Origin: Actinomycetota bacterium
GTDB taxonomy: Bacteria; Actinomycetota; Actinomycetes; S36-B12
Reading direction: 5' to 3'
Assembly: GCA_003456155.1 (NCBI GenBank)
Contig: DMPC01000136.1
Span: 15,480 to 24,807, forward strand
DNA length: 9,328 bases
The position numbers and the translations under genes were made by a program. Of the stretch, positions 6,824-9,328 are shown one piece after another. Within the stretch, counting starts at the first letter, position 1, and the number at the start of each line of letters is the position of its first letter. The notes under the pieces are model-generated. The model did no database searches, was not told the origin of the DNA, and saw only the letters and a program-made list of their open reading frames with translations.

Positions 6824-7651
6824 TCAGGGGGTCTGGGTCATCGCCGCGAGCATCCGCTCTCCCAGCTCCCCATCTCCGCGAACGGCCACTCGGCGCAGGA
6901 CGACGGGCGGATCCTCGCGCCCGGCCGAGAGGGCGAGGTAGTCCTGCCACGTCATCGTCACCTCGACGGTGGGCTCGTCCACCGGGGTGCACGTCTCCCC
7001 GACGCCGTCGGCGCCGGCGACCGCCCACGCCTCGGTCCCCCGACCCGCATCGGCGATGACCAGGTGGATCGTTGCCCCCTCGGGCGCCTTGGCCTGCTTG
7101 GCCCACACCTTCGGCAGACCGCTCAGGAACTGCTGGAGCGTGACGATCGCTCCCGGTGTCTCCATGCCGCCGGGTCGATCGAGTGCCGCGCGGATGTCCT
7201 GCTCATGCACCCACGTGTCCAGGATGCGCATGCTCAGCAGTCGCTCCATCGATGTCGGCCGACCGAAGGGGCTGAGCACCTCTCCGCCGATGGGCACGGC
7301 ATCCAGTTGCGCGCGCCGTCGCACGATGGTCTCGCGCAGTTCGCCCACCACGTCCTTCGGCGCACGACCGCGGCGCCAGTCGACTCCGACCTCGGTGAAG
7401 CGGCCGACGTCGCCCGTCGCATGGGGCAGGGCTGCGAAGTCGGGCGCATGATCGGGTCGGGGCTCTTGCCCGAGTACCTGCTCGATGTCGATGACATGGG
7501 CGATGACGTCCCCGACGGACCAGCCCGGGCACGGCGTGGGCGAGCTCCACTGCTCGGGGCTCGCCTCGTCGACGAGGTCGGCGATGGACAGGAGGGTGTC
7601 CTGCCAGATGCTCACGAGCTCGGTGCGATCGGGGGTGTGTCGAATGTCCAT
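6824..7651 (-). CDS. Maleylpyruvate isomerase-family mycothiol-dependent protein (DinB fold)
   Basis: This 275-residue cytosolic protein has the layout of the mycothiol-dependent maleylpyruvate isomerase family. An N-terminal DinB-like four-helix metal-binding domain (about 10-160) is followed by a C-terminal SCP2-like alpha/beta domain (about 185-272). The predicted metal ligands are visible: His52 in VIAHVIDIE, and Asp145 and His149 in the motif LDTWVHEQDIR. The segment PTPCPGWSVGDVIAH (38-52) is also characteristic. Such proteins use or are predicted to use mycothiol as cofactor or acceptor, but most members have no proven substrate, so I do not assign maleylpyruvate isomerisation itself. 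The ATG at 7651 is chosen because a TACGGT -10 lies exactly 7 nt upstream, predicting a leaderless mRNA. The response regulator begins 16 nt downstream on the same strand, so both are probably transcribed together. It is divergent from the nitrilase-family gene. Confidence 0.85.
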   Translation of the reverse strand: MDIRHTPDRTELVSIWQDTLLSIADLVDEASPEQWSSPTPCPGWSVGDVIAHVIDIEQVLGQEPRPDHAPDFAALPHATGDVGRFTEVGVDWRRGRAPKDVVGELRETIVRRRAQLDAVPIGGEVLSPFGRPTSMERLLSMRILDTWVHEQDIRAALDRPGGMETPGAIVTLQQFLSGLPKVWAKQAKAPEGATIHLVIADAGRGTEAWAVAGADGVGETCTPVDEPTVEVTMTWQDYLALSAGREDPPVVLRRVAVRGDGELGERMLAAMTQTP

Positions 7652-7658
7652 GCCGATG

Positions 7659-7664
7659 ACCGTA
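7659..7664 (-). promoter_or_regulatory. Probable -10 element (TACGGT) of a leaderless promoter for the isomerase-family/regulator operon
   Basis: Read on the reverse strand, TACGGT is followed by 7 nt and the ATG at 7651. This is the same spacing as at 3374-3387 and 7686-7699. It would drive the isomerase-family gene and, by read-through, the DosR-like regulator. No convincing -35 is visible in the GC-rich spacer. Confidence 0.5.
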
Positions 7665-7685
7665 GCCGCCCGGCCGGTCGGCCCG

Positions 7686-7691
7686 TAGGGT
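7686..7691 (+). promoter_or_regulatory. Probable -10 element (TAGGGT) of a leaderless promoter for the nitrilase-family gene
   Basis: TAGGGT is followed by 7 nt and the ATG at 7699. The hexamer is identical to that before the GAF kinase. The position expected for its -35 (about 7663-7668 with a 17-nt spacer) overlaps the opposing -10 at 7659-7664, so the two divergent promoters should compete for RNA polymerase. Confidence 0.5.
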
Positions 7692-7698
7692 TCCGCGC

Positions 7699-8481
7699 AT
7701 GACCGTTCGCGTCGCTCTCGTCCAACTGGATGTCTCCTCCCATGAGCCGGTTGCTCAACGGGTCACGCGAACGCTGACCCTTGTCGATCAGGCGGCGAAG
7801 GACTGCGATCTGCTCATCCTTCCCGAGCTCTGGCACGTGGGTGCCTTCGACGTGGAGGCGGCGCGGGCGCATGCGCAGCCGCTGGACGGCCCCTTGGTGG
7901 AGGCGCTCTCCGGTCTGGCGCAGGAGCGCGGCATCTGGCTGCACGGCGGGTCGATCGCTGAGCGTGCGGGCGATGAGTACTTCAACACGAGTCTGCTGTT
8001 CGCCCCGGACGGCGCCCTCGCCGCCGCCTACCGCAAGATCCACCTGTTCGGCTTCGAAGGTGGCGAGACCGTCCTGATGAGCAGCGGTGACGAGCTCTTC
8101 GTGGTGGAGACGCCTCTGGGCCCGACGGGCCTGGCCACGTGCTACGACCTGCGCTTCCCGGAACTGTTCCGCGCCCTGGTCGAGGGTGGTGCCACTGCCG
8201 TCCTGCTGACGTCAGGCTGGCCGACTCCGCGGATCGAGCACTGGGACGTCCTGACTCAGGCCCGGGCGATCGAGAACCAGACGTGGTTCATCGCCTGCAA
8301 TGAGGTGGGGCAGCAGCCGGGCATCCAGCTCGGTGGCCACTCCGTCGTCATCGATCCTCGGGGCGCCGTGGTGGCGAAGGCGGGCGCCGACCCGGAGGTG
8401 CTCTACGTCGACGTCGACCCGGAGCGGGCTGCGCAGTGGCGCGCGGACTTCCCGGTGTTGGGCGACATCCGGATCGGCTGA
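7699..8481 (+). CDS. Carbon-nitrogen hydrolase (nitrilase superfamily, omega-amidase-like)
   Basis: This cytosolic hydrolase of 260 residues forms a single CN_hydrolase domain covering nearly the whole protein. The Glu-Lys-Cys catalytic triad is complete: Glu43 in LLILPELW, Lys113 in AYRKIHLFGFE, and Cys148 in GLATCYDLRFPELFR. The ending GDIRIG is common in this superfamily. The YRKIHLF and CYDLRFPE contexts resemble the omega-amidase/YafV and related deaminated-thiol amidase branches, which act on small omega-amides such as 2-oxoglutaramate. The exact substrate cannot be read from the sequence, and nitrile hydrolysis is not implied. The ATG at 7699 lies 7 nt after a TAGGGT -10, so translation is probably leaderless. 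The gene is divergent from the isomerase-family gene and convergent with the L,D-transpeptidase gene, from which a large inverted repeat separates it. I see no operon partner. Confidence 0.9.
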   Translation: MTVRVALVQLDVSSHEPVAQRVTRTLTLVDQAAKDCDLLILPELWHVGAFDVEAARAHAQPLDGPLVEALSGLAQERGIWLHGGSIAERAGDEYFNTSLLFAPDGALAAAYRKIHLFGFEGGETVLMSSGDELFVVETPLGPTGLATCYDLRFPELFRALVEGGATAVLLTSGWPTPRIEHWDVLTQARAIENQTWFIACNEVGQQPGIQLGGHSVVIDPRGAVVAKAGADPEVLYVDVDPERAAQWRADFPVLGDIRIG

Positions 8482-8495
8482 CCGGCCAGGTTCCC

Positions 8496-8565
8496 GCGAG
8501 AGGCGCTGAATGGTCGCGACACGCCGGGCGTACGCCCGGCTACGCGACCATTCCGCGCCTCTCGC
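8496..8565. terminator. Large nested inverted repeat between convergent genes; probable bidirectional terminator or dispersed repeat
   Basis: Two 23-nt arms at 8496-8518 and 8543-8565 are reverse complements with one mismatch (T8506 against C8555). Inside them is a perfect 18-bp palindrome at 8523-8540 that can fold as a 7-bp G/C stem with a GTAC loop, separated from the outer stem by a small internal loop (8519-8522 against 8541-8542). A third, outer 6-bp pairing (8485-8490 with 8572-8577) can extend it over 5-6 nt internal loops. It fills nearly all of the 87-bp gap between the stops of the nitrilase-family and L,D-transpeptidase genes. There is no T-run on either side, which is common for actinobacterial hairpin terminators. 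The arms are longer and more perfect than a simple terminator needs, so a REP/MITE-like repeat is an alternative. Confidence 0.7.
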
Positions 8566-8568
8566 CAG

Positions 8569-9327
8569 CTACCTGGCGGCGATCTCGGACGTCGGCCCGA
8601 CCACGAGCACGGGGTTCTTCGCGGGATCGAGCCACTGCATGATCGAACGCATGCGCGGGCGGGCAACGGCGATGCATCCGGCGGTGGGCCCGCCCTTGCT
8701 CACATGCAGGAAGATCCCTCCTCCTGCGCGGGTGTCCGCTGGTTCGGATGTCCGCCGCACGCCGCGGGCGGTGCGGGTGACGGGCCCGTCGGGGAGGTTG
8801 TAGTCGAGGACGGCGACGTAGTCGTACTGCCGCCCGTAGGACCACAGCATCTCGACGTAGCGGCCGTAGGACCTCCAGGACACCGGTGCGTCCTGGAAGA
8901 GGTTGTAGGTGGCCGGCACCGCGGGGTTGTAGGTCCAGGCGTCGTCACGATCGACGCGGCGGTAGGGCAGCGCGGTGCCCGGATCGGTGGCCCGGCCGAA
9001 CCCGCGCAGGATGTCGAACGTTCCCACGGGTGTCGTGCCGGTGCCCTGACGTCGACTCGACTCCGGGGCGAGGCCTCCGTAGCCGAGGAAGGCGGGGGTG
9101 GCGTCGACCACCAGCCGCCAGTCCTGACCTGGCCCGCGCTCGTAGGCCCGCAGCGTCCCGGTGGTGGAGCGCCAGGCGGGGGCCGTGACCACGACCACCT
9201 GCTGGGCGTCGCCGATGCCTGCGAGTCGTGAGGGGTGGAAGACGGGCTCGGCGGATGCAGGGACGGCGAGCCCGACGGCGAGCAGGGCGCTTGCGACGAG
9301 AGCTCCGGCGAGCAGGCGCCGAGGATG
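8569..9327 (-). CDS. Secreted L,D-transpeptidase (YkuD/ErfK family), 5' end beyond the window
   Basis: This is an exported protein with a YkuD-type catalytic domain; the family forms 3-3 peptidoglycan cross-links or attaches proteins to the wall. The reverse frame stays open to the right edge, so the start lies outside; the GTG at 9198 is internal. The 252 visible residues begin with a signal peptide: Arg3-Arg4, a hydrophobic core at about 5-22 (LLAGALVASALLAVGLAV), and a likely signal peptidase site after VPASA (residue 26). The YkuD domain includes TGTTPVGTF near 95-103 and the active-site motif HVSKGGPTAGC, with His208 and predicted nucleophile Cys218. The motif is the GPTAGC variant found in a COG3786-like subgroup, rather than the classical SHGC-R form, so whether it is a true transpeptidase or a related hydrolase is open. 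There is no lipobox, so it is either released or wall-associated. The TAG stop lies 4 nt past the inverted repeat. Confidence 0.85.
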   Translation of the reverse strand, partial: HPRRLLAGALVASALLAVGLAVPASAEPVFHPSRLAGIGDAQQVVVVTAPAWRSTTGTLRAYERGPGQDWRLVVDATPAFLGYGGLAPESSRRQGTGTTPVGTFDILRGFGRATDPGTALPYRRVDRDDAWTYNPAVPATYNLFQDAPVSWRSYGRYVEMLWSYGRQYDYVAVLDYNLPDGPVTRTARGVRRTSEPADTRAGGGIFLHVSKGGPTAGCIAVARPRMRSIMQWLDPAKNPVLVVGPTSEIAAR

Positions 9328-9328
9328 C

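Noticed and set aside
6497..7702. 401-residue forward open frame opposite the response regulator and isomerase-family genes
   Set aside because: Both reverse-strand genes have full domain motifs; the forward frame has low-complexity Arg/Gly/His composition and spans two unrelated genes.
8569..9198. L,D-transpeptidase starting at GTG 9198
   Set aside because: The frame continues upstream to the window edge and encodes a clear signal peptide, so 9198 is internal.
1..9328. CRISPR array, tRNA/rRNA, insertion sequence or phage module
   Set aside because: No regularly spaced direct repeats, no RNA gene signatures and no transposase, integrase or phage-like reading frame; the single large repeat is an inverted one at 8485-8577.

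Overview
The window is high-GC DNA with strong G/C third-position bias, typical of an Actinomycetota chromosome. Two genes support this: a DinB-fold protein of the mycothiol-dependent maleylpyruvate isomerase family (mycothiol is an actinobacterial thiol), and a DosS/DosR-type oxygen-sensing pair of the kind best known from mycobacteria. The compact layout and probable leaderless starts also fit. A Micrococcales-like host is my best guess, but the sequence does not settle genus or order.

Layout from left to right. (1) Forward strand, 1-3376: the end-truncated cydD and complete cydC, the two half-transporters of the CydDC thiol exporter needed to assemble cytochrome bd oxidase; cydAB probably lies off the left edge. 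(2) Forward, 3387-5066: a soluble GAF-GAF-HisKA_3-HATPase kinase starting 10 nt after cydC, with a predicted haem-binding GAF domain like mycobacterial DosS/DosT. (3) Forward, 5122-6132: a PLP-dependent ACC deaminase (acdS) carrying the specificity residues of true ACC deaminases. (4) Reverse, 6807-6136: a NarL/DosR-type response regulator ending 3 nt from the acdS stop, and 16 nt upstream of it (reverse, 7651-6824) a mycothiol-dependent-isomerase-family protein; these two probably form one operon. (5) Forward, 7699-8481: a carbon-nitrogen hydrolase (nitrilase superfamily), divergent from the previous pair. (6) 8485-8577: a large nested inverted repeat between two convergent genes. (7) Reverse, 9327-8569: a secreted YkuD-type L,D-transpeptidase whose start lies off the right edge.

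How they may work together: the left two thirds reads as a low-oxygen respiration locus. CydDC supports bd oxidase maturation, the GAF kinase would sense O2/NO/CO or redox state through haem, and the nearby DosR-like regulator is its natural partner. The pair is split by acdS and lies on opposite strands. The nitrilase and L,D-transpeptidase look like ordinary neighbours.

The most interesting non-coding signals are three promoters with identical geometry (TANNNT, 7 nt, start codon), predicting leaderless mRNAs, and the 23-bp-arm inverted repeat at 8496-8565. I see no tRNA, rRNA, CRISPR, IS element or phage gene. No intergenic stretch exceeds 90 bp.
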